64,000 nt of DNA from Onchidella celtica (Eukaryota > Mollusca > Gastropoda > Systellommatophora > Onchidiidae): NCBI GenBank assembly GCA_963931925.1, contig OZ007571.1:57254754-57318753 (forward strand). The letters run 5' to 3'. Positions within the stretch are counted from its first letter, which is position 1; every line of letters begins with the position of its first letter. The notes beneath the pieces were generated by a model that was not told the origin of the DNA, did not search any database, and saw nothing but the letters and a program-made list of their open reading frames with translations. The position numbers and the translations under genes were made by a program. Of the stretch, positions 45,500-56,800 are shown piece after piece.

Positions 45500-46800
45500 A
45501 TCACACTCAGTTGCGTTTGCCTCTGTTCTGCAAGAGACCTTGAGTGGAATGCGCAGCTGCAAATGCACATCCCCGGATCACTGAACAAACAAAACAATAC
45601 AAAAATAAACAAGTAAAAATGAGAGAGAGAGAGAGAAGAGAGAAAGGGAGAGAGAGATATACAAAGAGAGAAAGAGAGGCAGTCAGACAGACATATAGAG
45701 AACAGGAGGTGGGGAAAGAGAGAGAGAGGGGGTACAAATAGAGACAGAGAGACAGACAGACAAACAGACAGAGAGCGGGACATTGGGAGAGAGAAAGAGG
45801 GAGAGAGAATAGCAAAGGCCCAGTTTGAAGGAGTCATGAAGAGAGAATCAGAGTGATCGCAATGATATTGGAGCTGCGGAAGAAGCCAGAGAAGTATAGC
45901 ATTTTATTATTATTTTTCCTTTCATGCGACTGAATTTTCGCAGTGCTTGGAAAATCATAATTGGTCTTTATCCGCGCTTTCTTTCCCTTATTTGTCTTTT
46001 TACTTTTGTAAAATTGGAAAAGATCAAAGGATTAGTCGCTTAAAATTCCAAAATTAACAACGCTACACATTTAAGTAAATAGGTCTACAAACCCTAGCAG
46101 TCAAGTTGCATGCCGATTCAAGAAAATGCCCTCCACCGTGCATTCTCTCTACAGACAGACCTACAAAAAGTTCCTGGGTGACAACCAGACCGAGACCCGA
46201 TGAGTTTCTGGGCTGAACAACATCTTCTCTATATATTCACAACATTATCTCTTTTTGTGCATTTTATTGTTATTATTATTTTTAAGTTGTTTCTTCACGA
46301 CATCACTTAAATACTTCATCCGTTGATGTGCATGTCTTCAGGAAATCAACCGCCCCGAACCGCAAAGGTTCTTTTGTCATCTAAAATGCGCTTTTGCATG
46401 TTTGGTTGAGAAGAAAGAAGATCACATGCGAATTTTTCGTCTGAGATATCTGAAAACAAGTGACGAATCAGAGCTGCTCATTTTTTTAATTTGCAGATAT
46501 GGGTATTTGGGTATATCTGTGTGTGTGTGTGGGGGGGGGGGCTACTTACAGATAAACACCGACACACTAATTATAGGGTTGTCGGGGAGGGTGTTACACT
46601 CGTCCTTAATGGACCTTGAACAACGACATCCTCATTAAATAATTGGCAAAAAGCAACAGCAAGGTTGGTCTGGGTCATGTCGCCATTTGGAGTGGTCCTT
46701 AATCACGATAAAATTGACATCTTAGAAGCAGCTAGGATGCTCCCTGGTGCAAAGAGGTTGAAAAAATCTTGGGATGCAATGGGACAGTTCCTTCTCCCCT
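45500..46800. other. Unique flank with (GA)n block (45619-45815), no gene seen
   Basis: Just outside the palindrome, a GA/GACA-rich block of about 200 bases is followed by AT-rich sequence with a G-run at 46531-46541. Ser/Leu-rich frames on the minus strand come from the GA block. Confidence 0.5.
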
Positions 46801-47046
46801 TATAATGACAAGGTTCTAACTCCCTTCCATCAACTTTTGAATTGATGAATGAAGTTTTGTGTACTCATAGTTTTTAGAGATGTGACTTTTTTTTCTTCTT
46901 TTTAGTACTACTTACAAATTATACACCGAATCCGCTTGATACTTCGGCACACAATGGAGAATGCCTGTAAAAATAGTGTACCGGTACCGTACAGAATGTA
47001 ACTCAATTCACCCCAAAAAAGTGGAAATAGAACCTTGTCATTCTAA
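46801..47046 (+). mobile_element. LINE-derived mini-element (5' and 3' UTRs joined)
   Basis: The first ~105 bp match the 5' UTR of the LINE at 27851 (GTTCTAACTCCCxTCC, ATCAACTTTTGA, GTTTTTAGAG, T-rich run). The last ~140 bp match its 3' UTR from 30885 (CTACTTACAAA, CCGxxTCxGCTTGATACTT, ACACAAxGGA, AACCTTGTCATTCTAA). All coding sequence is missing. The two ends are inverted repeats of each other: AATGACAAGGTTCTA at the start and its complement at the finish. Confidence 0.7.
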
Positions 47047-47075
47047 GTGGACGAGCTTTTATTATACTGTGTATA

Positions 47076-47264
47076 CAGGGCCGTCTTACAAACATTACGG
47101 CCCCCTGTGCAAAACAACAGGCTGGGTTCCCCCCTTTTCCCTTTTCTTCCCCGTTTCAAAAAACCAATGTAAATTTGCATGCTTGGGGACCCCTAGACCC
47201 TTGGGACCTCTGGGCAACTGTCCAGTGTGCCCTCGCGCTAAGAGAACTAAGACGGCTTCGTCTG
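47076..47264. mobile_element. hAT-like remnant, related to 59826-59990
   Basis: It starts CAGGGCCGTCTTAC and ends with the complement of CAGACGAAGCCGTCTTAG. Inside, AACAACAGGCTG, AAATTTGCATGC, GGGCAACTG and CCAGTGTG recur at 59826-59990. Flanks (TGTGTATA and TATACATG) do not give a clean 8-bp duplication. Confidence 0.5.
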
Positions 47265-47486
47265 TATACATGTTAGATGTTGCAATTCCATACCTGTCTT
47301 GAAAATGCATTTTACGAAAGGATTTACTTATTTCCATATAAATCACTTTTGAATAATAATTTCCCACTATGGCAAATCGGAATTAAAAAAACAAAACAAA
47401 AACAAAACTGTACCGTATGCAAAGTTTCAGTGAATTTCACCTATCCGTTACAAAAAAAAAAAAAATATTGCCATTTCAGTGGTGCC

Positions 47487-48406
47487 TGTCACGAGTGGAG
47501 TGAGTGCAATTAAGGGGATTGCTACAGAGCGGGTGTAGAGTAAGAAGGGCTCACGGCAGACAAGTAGGGAAAGACGGGAAAGGAGGAGAGTAAAATTAAC
47601 GCACGTAGACAAGTAAGTTAAGCGTGCTGTTGTGAGTGGTGGGGGGTCTGAATGAGGCGAAAGCGCTGTATTACTATCACTGCAAGTTAGAAGGTCCTAC
47701 GGAACGGACCTGTGGATAAGAGCCCATCGGGCGGACATAAGGGGAGCAGTCGAGAGACCAGTGAGAGAAGTTTTCCAGTGATGACTGGTGTCGAGGACGG
47801 GCCGCAGAGCCACCTCGATGAGCACAGGGGATAGGCCAGCATAGGGCCGGAGGCCACACATAGGCCAGAAGTGAGGCTGTCAGTGCAGGACAGTAGAGGC
47901 ACATAAAGTCGTGGCAGTCAGGCCACGGACAGGGACGTAGATATGAGCGTGAATGTGATAATGTACTATTGCCATGTTGAGGGGCTAGTGAACTAATAAT
48001 GTACTATTGAAATGATAATGTCTATTGAAATGATAATGTGTTATTGCCCTGCTGAGGTGCTAGGGGAATGCTAAGGTGTATGACAATAGGAAGGTGATAT
48101 TGAGAGACTGCGGTGCCAGTGAATTATTAATGTGCTATTAAGACCCTGAGGGGAGAGGCTGAGGCCGAAGTGCCTTTAGGAGTAACTACCGGGTTGTGGA
48201 TCCGAGGGAGAGTGGGTGTGAGAATAAGGCCGTTGTACGGCAGTTAATCCCAATAATATAATGTATGTAATTGCGCTATTATCTGTATAATTATGTTTAA
48301 TAAATGTGTGAGTCTGATGGATTGTTCTGTTAAGTGTTAAACTTGTTTGTTCGTGATTGTTGTCCTGTCATAAACTATTACATCTCCCAGTCTGGGATTT
48401 GTGACA
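47487..48406 (+). mobile_element. Solo LTR of a retrotransposon, 5-bp target duplication
   Basis: The 920-bp element begins TGTCACGAGTGG and ends GGATTTGTGACA, so it has TG...CA termini within a short inverted repeat (TGTCAC/GTGACA). Perfect 5-bp direct repeats GTGCC flank it (47482-47486 and 48407-48411). AATAAA at 48299-48304 with a downstream GT-rich stretch suggests plus-strand transcription. Internal words GATAATGTACTATTG and TATTGAAATGATAATG recur around 47955-48040. No second LTR, primer-binding site or pol is adjacent, so recombination has left one LTR. Clade not assignable. Confidence 0.85.
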
Positions 48407-49129
48407 GTGCCATAGGCCTACATTTTAAAACGCACTGCAGTTATCTTCGACATTACAAAATCTAACCTTGTGTGCACCCATGACAATGTCTCAAGAAGTG
48501 CGCTTGGTGGATCCAGTTGTAGCCTAATTAGCATGCAAATAAAATCAAAACTATTTCTTTCACCGCTTTGTTGTTTTGACCGCATGAACGAAAATTTAAA
48601 TTCAGCTTATTAGCCTACAGTATTTTAAGTTCGTGGTGAATTTCAACGCATTACGTTAGCGACAACAGTAGATGGACTGAATATCATAAGAAATCCCCAA
48701 GATTGCAAATGCATGGTAATATGCAATAGCAGCGGGAAAAGACATCGACGGAAAGCTGCAGCTTTGTTCAAACAAATAATCCCTAACGTATTGTTCAACT
48801 GGGTGCGAAGGTCCCCAGTGTTCGGTTGGCAAAAGGTTCTAAGGGAATTTATTGCAGAATATGTTGGCGTTAAACCATGAGGAGTTATTGCCCTTAAAGA
48901 GTAATTTTTTTTTTTGTGTGTGTGTGAATCTAGTGCACTGATAATATGAAGTGCGAGTTATGGTGGAAAAATATTATAAGGCAGTTTGAACTACGTCGTG
49001 CCTGTTCAAATGTTTTCTGAAGATCTACAATGGCAACTCACAGTCAGGAAAAGATTGTAAAATAGTTCTAATTCTGACTTGGCTGTTAAAAATTTTACCT
49101 GAAGATTAACAAAAGGATATCACCAATCA

Positions 49130-50749
49130 ATTTGTTCATCACAAATGCACCTTTATTATGACAATAAAAACACTTGACACGAAACACATTCCCAAATTCA
49201 CCAGAGTTGACTTTTTGATCATTACATATTTCACAAATAAAGTACTTGTGATTTCAAAGACATGGGAGGGTCAATAGAAATGCAAATCAGTACAAAGAAA
49301 TCTAAAGACTAGCACCACTCTTAATACACACTAGTGACTACCTCAATTAATGAATCTGAAAAGGTGTAAGGTATAACAGTAATAGTGCCACAGTAGTAAA
49401 GGCCCTTTTGGTGTACTCGTTTTTTTTTTGTTATGGTTTGAAGATGGTGATGAGAAAATATTTGACTGCTATGGCAACACTCTGGTGTGGGCGTTGTGGG
49501 TTATGCTCCACCCCGTGACCTGTATGGGCAGAGGATATAGTATTGAATACTACTATTAACCATGAATTAGTCTACTACATGTGTAGGTTTATATTCTATC
49601 CTTCTCTCCTTCTCATCCCCTTCCTTCTCTGTCTACCCAGTCTCTCAAATGAGCAGTCATCAAGAGGTAATGAAAAATTAATGCATGAATAATAACAAAT
49701 AGATAACCTTGGTAAAGAAAGGCAAAGTCAGCTATTTTAACAATACTATATGGACTGCCAAATAACAGCAAAATACTATTAACCAACATCACTGTGCCAC
49801 TGAAAAGTAGGGCAAGAAAAAAAAAATTATGGTAGTTATATTATTATGTCAGTTACCTTGAAATAACAAAAAAACAATTTGTGATATGAAATAGCTGAAA
49901 CTTACAAGATCTGGATAAACCTGTAAAAACAGCATTTGTCACATCTCAGTGATAAAATACACAAATGAAAGTCTCTTAACACAATAAGACATCTCAGTTC
50001 TGCACTCAAAACAACACTTGTAGTTATTTCATCACAATATCAAATCTGATGTACAATACAAATATAATATTTAGAGGAAATTCTAAAACATTAAGAGGAT
50101 CAACATAAATCCCATACAATTCCATGGACTTTTGTTATGCAAGAAAGGCTGACTCTAAACAAATTATGATACTTGAAAGTTCATTAGGATCTAATATTGT
50201 TACAAAGTAAACCTGTCAACATACCTTTCAAATGAAACGTTATAAATAATAATATTAGGTTTATCAACACATTAAATGGAACCAAATTTTGCCTGGCTAT
50301 GAAAATGAATTTTGGCCTGCTTCAGCCATAATATGCTAGTCCTATCAACCAGTACATCATAATTATGCACTCCAGTTTACATTTATATAGTCCTCTCTCC
50401 TTTCCTTCATGAATGAAACTAGATATGAGACTATTCACATTATTGTCTATATACAAGTTAGCCCATTGACTTGGAGAATGCAGAGCTGTAATCATAATTA
50501 AATAATATTAAAGAATGATTTTGGTACAAAATGGACGCGTCCACATAATTTAAGACAAAACATCGAAGCAGTATAACAAAATTTCATAATCTTTGATCAC
50601 ATAGTCACAAAGTTTTAGACGCTTACATGTTCACCCTCTAGCTCCATTTTAGTATGTTAGTTTGATACTCATTAAAATAACGCTAGAAATGATAAAACCT
50701 CAATCAAATCTGTCCATACAACCCTCAGTGGATGTGGTTTAAGACATTT
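49130..50749 (-). other. Probable 3' UTR of the PAN/Apple membrane-protein gene
   Basis: Downstream of the stop codon on the minus strand there is 1.6 kb without any frame or recognised transposon. A canonical AATAAA (plus-strand TTTATT at 49152-49157) follows, with GT-rich sequence just beyond. I infer the poly(A) site near 49130-49140. An alternative earlier poly(A) site cannot be excluded. Confidence 0.4.
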
Positions 50750-50889
50750 TTAACCATTCCAAGTCCGCAACATGGTTGCATCTTCTCGGTTCACTTTTCC
50801 TCTCTGACATCTCATAAAGAGAAACACGCTGACGCCTCCCACAAGTATTCCAAGGGTAAGTGTTCCAAAGGCAATTCCAACCCTTGGTC
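50750..50889 (-). CDS. Terminal exon: transmembrane helix and cytoplasmic tail
   Basis: Acceptor TTTTGCAG, phase 1. It encodes GPRVGIAFGTLTLGILVGGV then SVFLFM, a helix of about 22 hydrophobic residues rich in small Gly/Ala. A basic stop-transfer stretch RCQRGKVNRED and the C-terminus MLRTWNG follow. The stop codon is TAA at 50750-50752. This orientation places the cysteine modules outside the cell. Confidence 0.85.
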
Positions 50890-53800
50890 CTGCAAAAGGC
50901 AGAAAAATATTGTTAATTGATTATAAACATCTTGTTGCATCTGAATCCCATTTCTGATCACTTAACTCTCATTTTCATTTGGTATTTCATGAGCACATTG
51001 AATAGTTTAAATCAGCCAGTCAAGTGATCATGAAAAATAGGGATTGGGGGTAAGCAGTCAGCGACACAAAGCAAACTAAGAAAAAAATACTTCCTCACTA
51101 TATGGAGCCTCCAAATGTAAAATAGAACCTTCTGCAGGGTGAAAGGAAAAAAAAATTCATGTAAATCAGAGCTGTACGATTCAGTAATTTTTACGAACAC
51201 ACAGACAAAGATTTGAGGTCTTTATTTTAGGAGGTTCGCTGCCCTTGGCATTTACACCTCACTTTACTTGTTTTATTATTTCTTGTTCTGGCGGGGGGGG
51301 GGGGGGGGGGGGGGGGAGATGATATGGATAAATTTTAATCTATTAGTTTCAATTTTGCCCGGGCAGCGGCCCTTTCGGCCTGCTCTTTACGATGTCCAAC
51401 TGCCAAGGTATCTTTAACGTGCGCAACGTGCACACGGGCCCTCCGAATTTGTGCGACAAAGACACACATCTGCTTTTATTTATAGAGAGGCGACCGCAAA
51501 ATGATATGACTTATGCCCAGTCCAACTTGACAGAGGTAAGAAACTCCTCAGGTGGAGCAAAACAAATGGTGATCTTCAGAGGAAGAGTGGATTCTTTCAT
51601 TAGATGTTTTGGCCCTCAACTTACTGACATCTTCTAGAACCCCAGCCACACCGAGGTCATCACTTCTCTGTGTTCGTCACCCACCCATTCAGGTGAATGA
51701 AACTTGACAGTGCATTTGGAAGTGCTCTGTTTAACTGACACAGAGTACATGTCACATACAGATGTAAACAAATTACCTGTATCAGATGAACTATCAGGGG
51801 ACTTCTGTGCACAACTTTTCTGACCTGAGGAAATCACAAGGGTATAGTTATAAAAATTGGACGCTTGATTTAGAAATTTTAAAAGTACAATTAGTTAAAA
51901 AGGCTTTTTAATCTTATTAGAATAGAAAATGTCTTTGTCCAACCAGACATTACACCAGTTTAAAGTAAGGACACAGGAGAGTTTAAAGATTGCATGTTTC
52001 CATTTCAACTCAATCTGATAATATCAGACTCTGGTGTGTAGATAAAACAGCTAAGATTTCTTTCCTTAAACAAAATTCCAGAAACCTGCCAGTGTAAACA
52101 GGCCTTACTTGTTATAAATGCCAGTGGATTAATGGTGATAACTGCTGGTCTAGAGCAATGCATAAACTTAATGAGACAGCACGATACATCAGTCTTTATC
52201 ACTAGTTTGAGCAGACTTGCCTGATGTGTTGGTTTCAGTTTGAGCAGGACTGCTGTGTGTGTTGGGGTTTTCAGTTTGAGTAGGGTTGCTGTCTATGTTG
52301 GGTTTTTCAGTTTGAGCAGGGTTGCTGTCTGTGTTGGGTTTTGCTGTCTGGGAAGGTTTGCCTGATTAAAGAAAACAAAATTACTTTCAAATAGTCCAAT
52401 TCTCTTAAAAATTCAAATCAATGGCTGACTGATCGAATTTTGTAAGTAGATTTCAGGTAATTTTACATGAGATTACAAAACCATCTTTACCAAAAGAAGT
52501 TGCGATTTCAAACACCTGAAGACTATAAAAAATACTAATGCAAAAAGGCATTTGTCCTTAATGTTAGTATGGTAGTTTGATGAATTCACAAGATGTGCAG
52601 CTATGAAAAGCCACGCATCAAACCTCAGAATTGAGATATAAGGCTTGACCTGCCGTTCTTACAGTACGGGTAAAGATCTACCTCAAGCTGTGCAAACTTG
52701 GATCAGATGTTCATATCAAGTATTTCATCATTAGCATGTCCAAATATGGAATTTTAGACTCAGTTGTTTTTCCTTAAATTTCTTTCTTGTTGCCCCCACC
52801 CCTCCCCTCCCTCTTGAAGAAAAAGAAAAACAAACTTAAAATTACAAAGTCAGAACACTGGAAGGTTTAAAGATTTGCATGTATCCATAACAACCCAGTT
52901 GATAAATATCAGAATCTGGTGTGTAGATTAAAAGCTAAAGTTTCTTCCCTGAAATAGAATTCCTAAAACCTGCCAGTGTAAACAGACGTTAATCGCTATA
53001 GATTCCAGTGGATTAATAGTGATAATTCTAACGCAGTGGTTCTCAACCTTTTCCATACAATTGTTCACTTAGGCCCCAAATTTTCTTCTATTCCTCCCCC
53101 CCCCCAAGTGCTAATCCAACCCCAACATGCCATCACCAGTACACAAACTGCATGTAAGTTACGGTATCAAGTTTTTCAAAGCTTTATTTAATGACAATAG
53201 GCATTTTCATTATCAATTATAAAGAAACAGAAAAAGCATTCACCAAAAGCACCAACAATTGGCCTCCCTGCTCTGAAAACCCATATGGCAGGCTGGCATG
53301 TCCTACTATCTGCAATACTAAATGATCAAGGAATTTGAACTGCATGTTCTGAACAGCATTTGTTTGTTTGTTTTGTTGCATGCAGACTATTATAGCAACA
53401 GATAATATGGATTTGAAAGTTAAAAGAACAGACCATGTTATCATGACACTGCATAATACTGTAATCGTTTGTCAGAAAAATATTTGTCCCCTAATCTCCC
53501 CCATTTGTTTTCGTACTCCCCCCACCCCTTATTTAACCAATACTGTCATTTTCACTCCCCCCCATTTCCCCATTTCTTCATTTTTGGTCCTCCTTTCCCC
53601 ACTTCAAAACTCGCCCCTGATATCACCTCCATTGAGAATCACTGACAAAGAGCATGGCATAAATACACACTTACCTGATGTTTTGGGGTTTGCAGTTTGA
53701 GCAGGTTTACTGGTTGTGTTGGGGTCTGTTGTCTGTGAAGGTTTGTCTGATGAACTGGGGTTTGCCACTATTGGGAAAGTAAAAAAAAATTACTTTGAAA

Positions 53801-56800
53801 CATTCCAATTCTCTTGAAACTTCAAATCGATGGCAGACGAATGAATCCCAATAAGTACCATTGCACTAATTTTATGGGGCAGCAAAAAAAATAAATACTT
53901 GCACCCAAAGAAGTTGTGATTTCAAAACCTGAAGCTTAATATAAAAAAAAAAAACTCTGCAAAAAGGCATTTATCCTTATTGCTGGTACATAATTTTGTA
54001 TCTGCAACATGATATTAATAAGTTACATGAATTTACAAGGTGTGCATGCGGCTATGAAAAGCCGTGCATCAAACCTCAGTTTTGAGATACATTCTTACAG
54101 TGCAGGTAAAGATTCACCTCAAGCTGGGCAAATCTGGATCAGGTGTTCATATCACTAAGTGTTCCATCATGAGCACGTCCAATTGTAGAACTTTAGACTC
54201 AGTCTTTTTTGGCTGTTTCTTGAGTCCAAATTGTATTTCATATTCAGTATATCAAAACTCTCGTCCTGCGAGAGGCCACCATTGTGTCCCACATTTTCTT
54301 ACCTGGATCCTGCAGAAGGCCACTTCATTTTATAGCAACCCCTCGTGTCTTGTTTATTTAGCTGCTATGCCTATAGTTTTTTTAATGTTTTTTTTTTCAC
54401 ACTAGTTTTGCTTTGTCTGTCCTGTCATCCCTACTATGTCTAATAAAATGGTATCATTGGATTACGTTTATTACTATTCATAACTATTCGTCATATTCAT
54501 GCAATAGTGCTGAGGTCTGAAGTTCGAACTGGGAAAAATCTTAGGCTAACTTTTGACTTTGATGCTGGTTGTCGTCTACATGTGAAATGAGAAGGGGGCC
54601 ATCTGCTGATCTGAAAAGCCGTTCTATGTCTGTAATAATGAATGTTGTTGTGAGTCGTGCCTTTCCTGTAAATAAATTTTTGTATTAGTTCGCCTCAGGA
54701 TTTGATCTCCTTGGTATAAACCACCTTGTAAGAGAGGACTATAGCACTACCACCGTTGTGCAACTGCTGCTGCACCTCTTCCATGAAAAGTCCTGTCTTG
54801 AACAGGCAACATATCCAATCCACCTGTTTTTAGATTACATGTATATCTTTAATTTCTTAAGCTTTGAAACATCACAGACCCCAGGTATATTATTTTATAC
54901 TAGCTGGGGTACTTGGCTTTGCTTTGGATAAACCTGTTACTGGCTCATGATATGATCATTATTATTACATCCTAGTAAGTGCCCCATTCTTCAAATGGTA
55001 AAGAAACAAAGGACACTACTTCAGACAGAAAGAAATCAGCACAAAAACTTTGATGCCGAGATGCATAACTGAGCATCAGACCTACATGTATATAATGTGC
55101 ATGGCCTGTCAGTTTTTATCACCAGTGTCCTGTTAACAGTGGGGTCAGCTGTTGAAAAGGTGCAGCTGATCTCCCCAATCTGAACTTGACATACTTCAAA
55201 ACTGGCACATGATGGCAACCCATGGCCAGAAGCACACAGCTGAGCACATTCTTCCCTATCCTCCACCTGAGCTTGGCCATCATCATGACCGTCAATGTAC
55301 TGGTGTTTCCGTTCCACATAATCAAACAAGTGATTACCTGAAAGATCCACGCAGAAAAGATTACAGTTAGTGTGCCCAGTTGAACAATATAATATGGTTT
55401 TCTAAAGACAAACAACAACAGCTTTGGTCCTCCACATGCATGTTACCTACTCACCTCACCATGATCACTATTTATAAAACAATATAATTGGATCCGAGAC
55501 ATAAGATACTGAGACGGATCAATTCGTCATATTCCATCCGTCGACTTACATGTGTATCACTGATGTCAACAATGCAACAATTCACACCAAACCCCTTCAT
55601 AACTGAATGAAAAAAATAGTATTTACCATACTTAAACGCGCTCAATTTGTGGATCTGTAGTGGGAGAAGGAATGGTTCATCTCCGTATTCTGTGTCTCGG
55701 ATCACATACAGCATACCCCAGAAATCATCAAACTATGATTAGGTCAATATCTAATATTTCTGGGCAAAGATAACATATTCATTTTCAGTGTCTTTTCTTA
55801 CTGTTATGTTAAACTGATTCTTTTTTTCATTCAAACTGCTGGCACAAATCATATTATTTTGCCAAAATTCTGGTTTTGTGACTGTTTGTATTTTTCTCAT
55901 TTTGTTGTGCAACAATATGTGCTAATTTTTAAAAAATCCTTTTTTCTTTATCTTTCCTGCCTTGTGGTCCAAGACACCATTTTGCGCTTTCATCTTGGAA
56001 TCTAACCACTGCATCACTTCCAGCCTCCATACATTGATGGATTTGCTGCCCTCTGAAAATCGGAGCCTGGGCTCACAGCTAAGTACTCATATTGGTTTCA
56101 TATGCCACATTCTTTTATTTGTTCACTTGTTTATTGGTTCAATTTTCCACTCTGTTATATTTTTTTTTCCTTCATAAAGGTAAATTTACCAAAAGCTTGG
56201 CTTGTCTTCCCTTTTCCTTTGCATTTTATTGTATCATTTCTGCATTATTTCTTATCTGTGGCTTTGCTACATACATCTTTTTCTTTTTGCCATATTTTGT
56301 CAAGTATGGTCACTGGCTGGTAGATTGGAACCACAAAACAGAATTCAGAAATTCTCTCAAACTTGTGGAAAGATGAGAAAGGAAAAGAAGATTTCTGCTT
56401 CCAAACTTTTACACTTTCTTAATAAATGTGCCAATCATGTCAATTAAGGCTGTGTAAAAAATTGTTGAGATTTAAACAAAACATCATATACCTGTGATTA
56501 AACAGAGTATCACCATACTTTACAATACATATGGATAATTATCACGATAAAAACTACTCATGTTCAAACTGTTAAAAAAGTGAATGAAATATGAGTCAAC
56601 TGTTATTTGTCAAAGTTAATGAGAAAATTAGCTTTCTTTCTAGTGTAGAATACCATTTGTTGTCAAACAACTTGGGGCAGACTTTCTCATAGATAATACA
56701 ATACACTCACGAGAGTAAGGAACGCAACTGGTATCTTTTGTTGTCGAAGTCTTGGATTGATCATCCAAAATATGGGTCTTGTACAGTCTGCAAGTGCCAT

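Larger units (their letters stand above)
52840..54215 (-). repeat. Intragenic duplication, copy B (contains stalk exon A)
   Basis: The diverged counterpart of 51950-52780, in direct orientation. It is longer because of a non-autonomous hAT-like insertion at 53034-53644. Confidence 0.8.
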
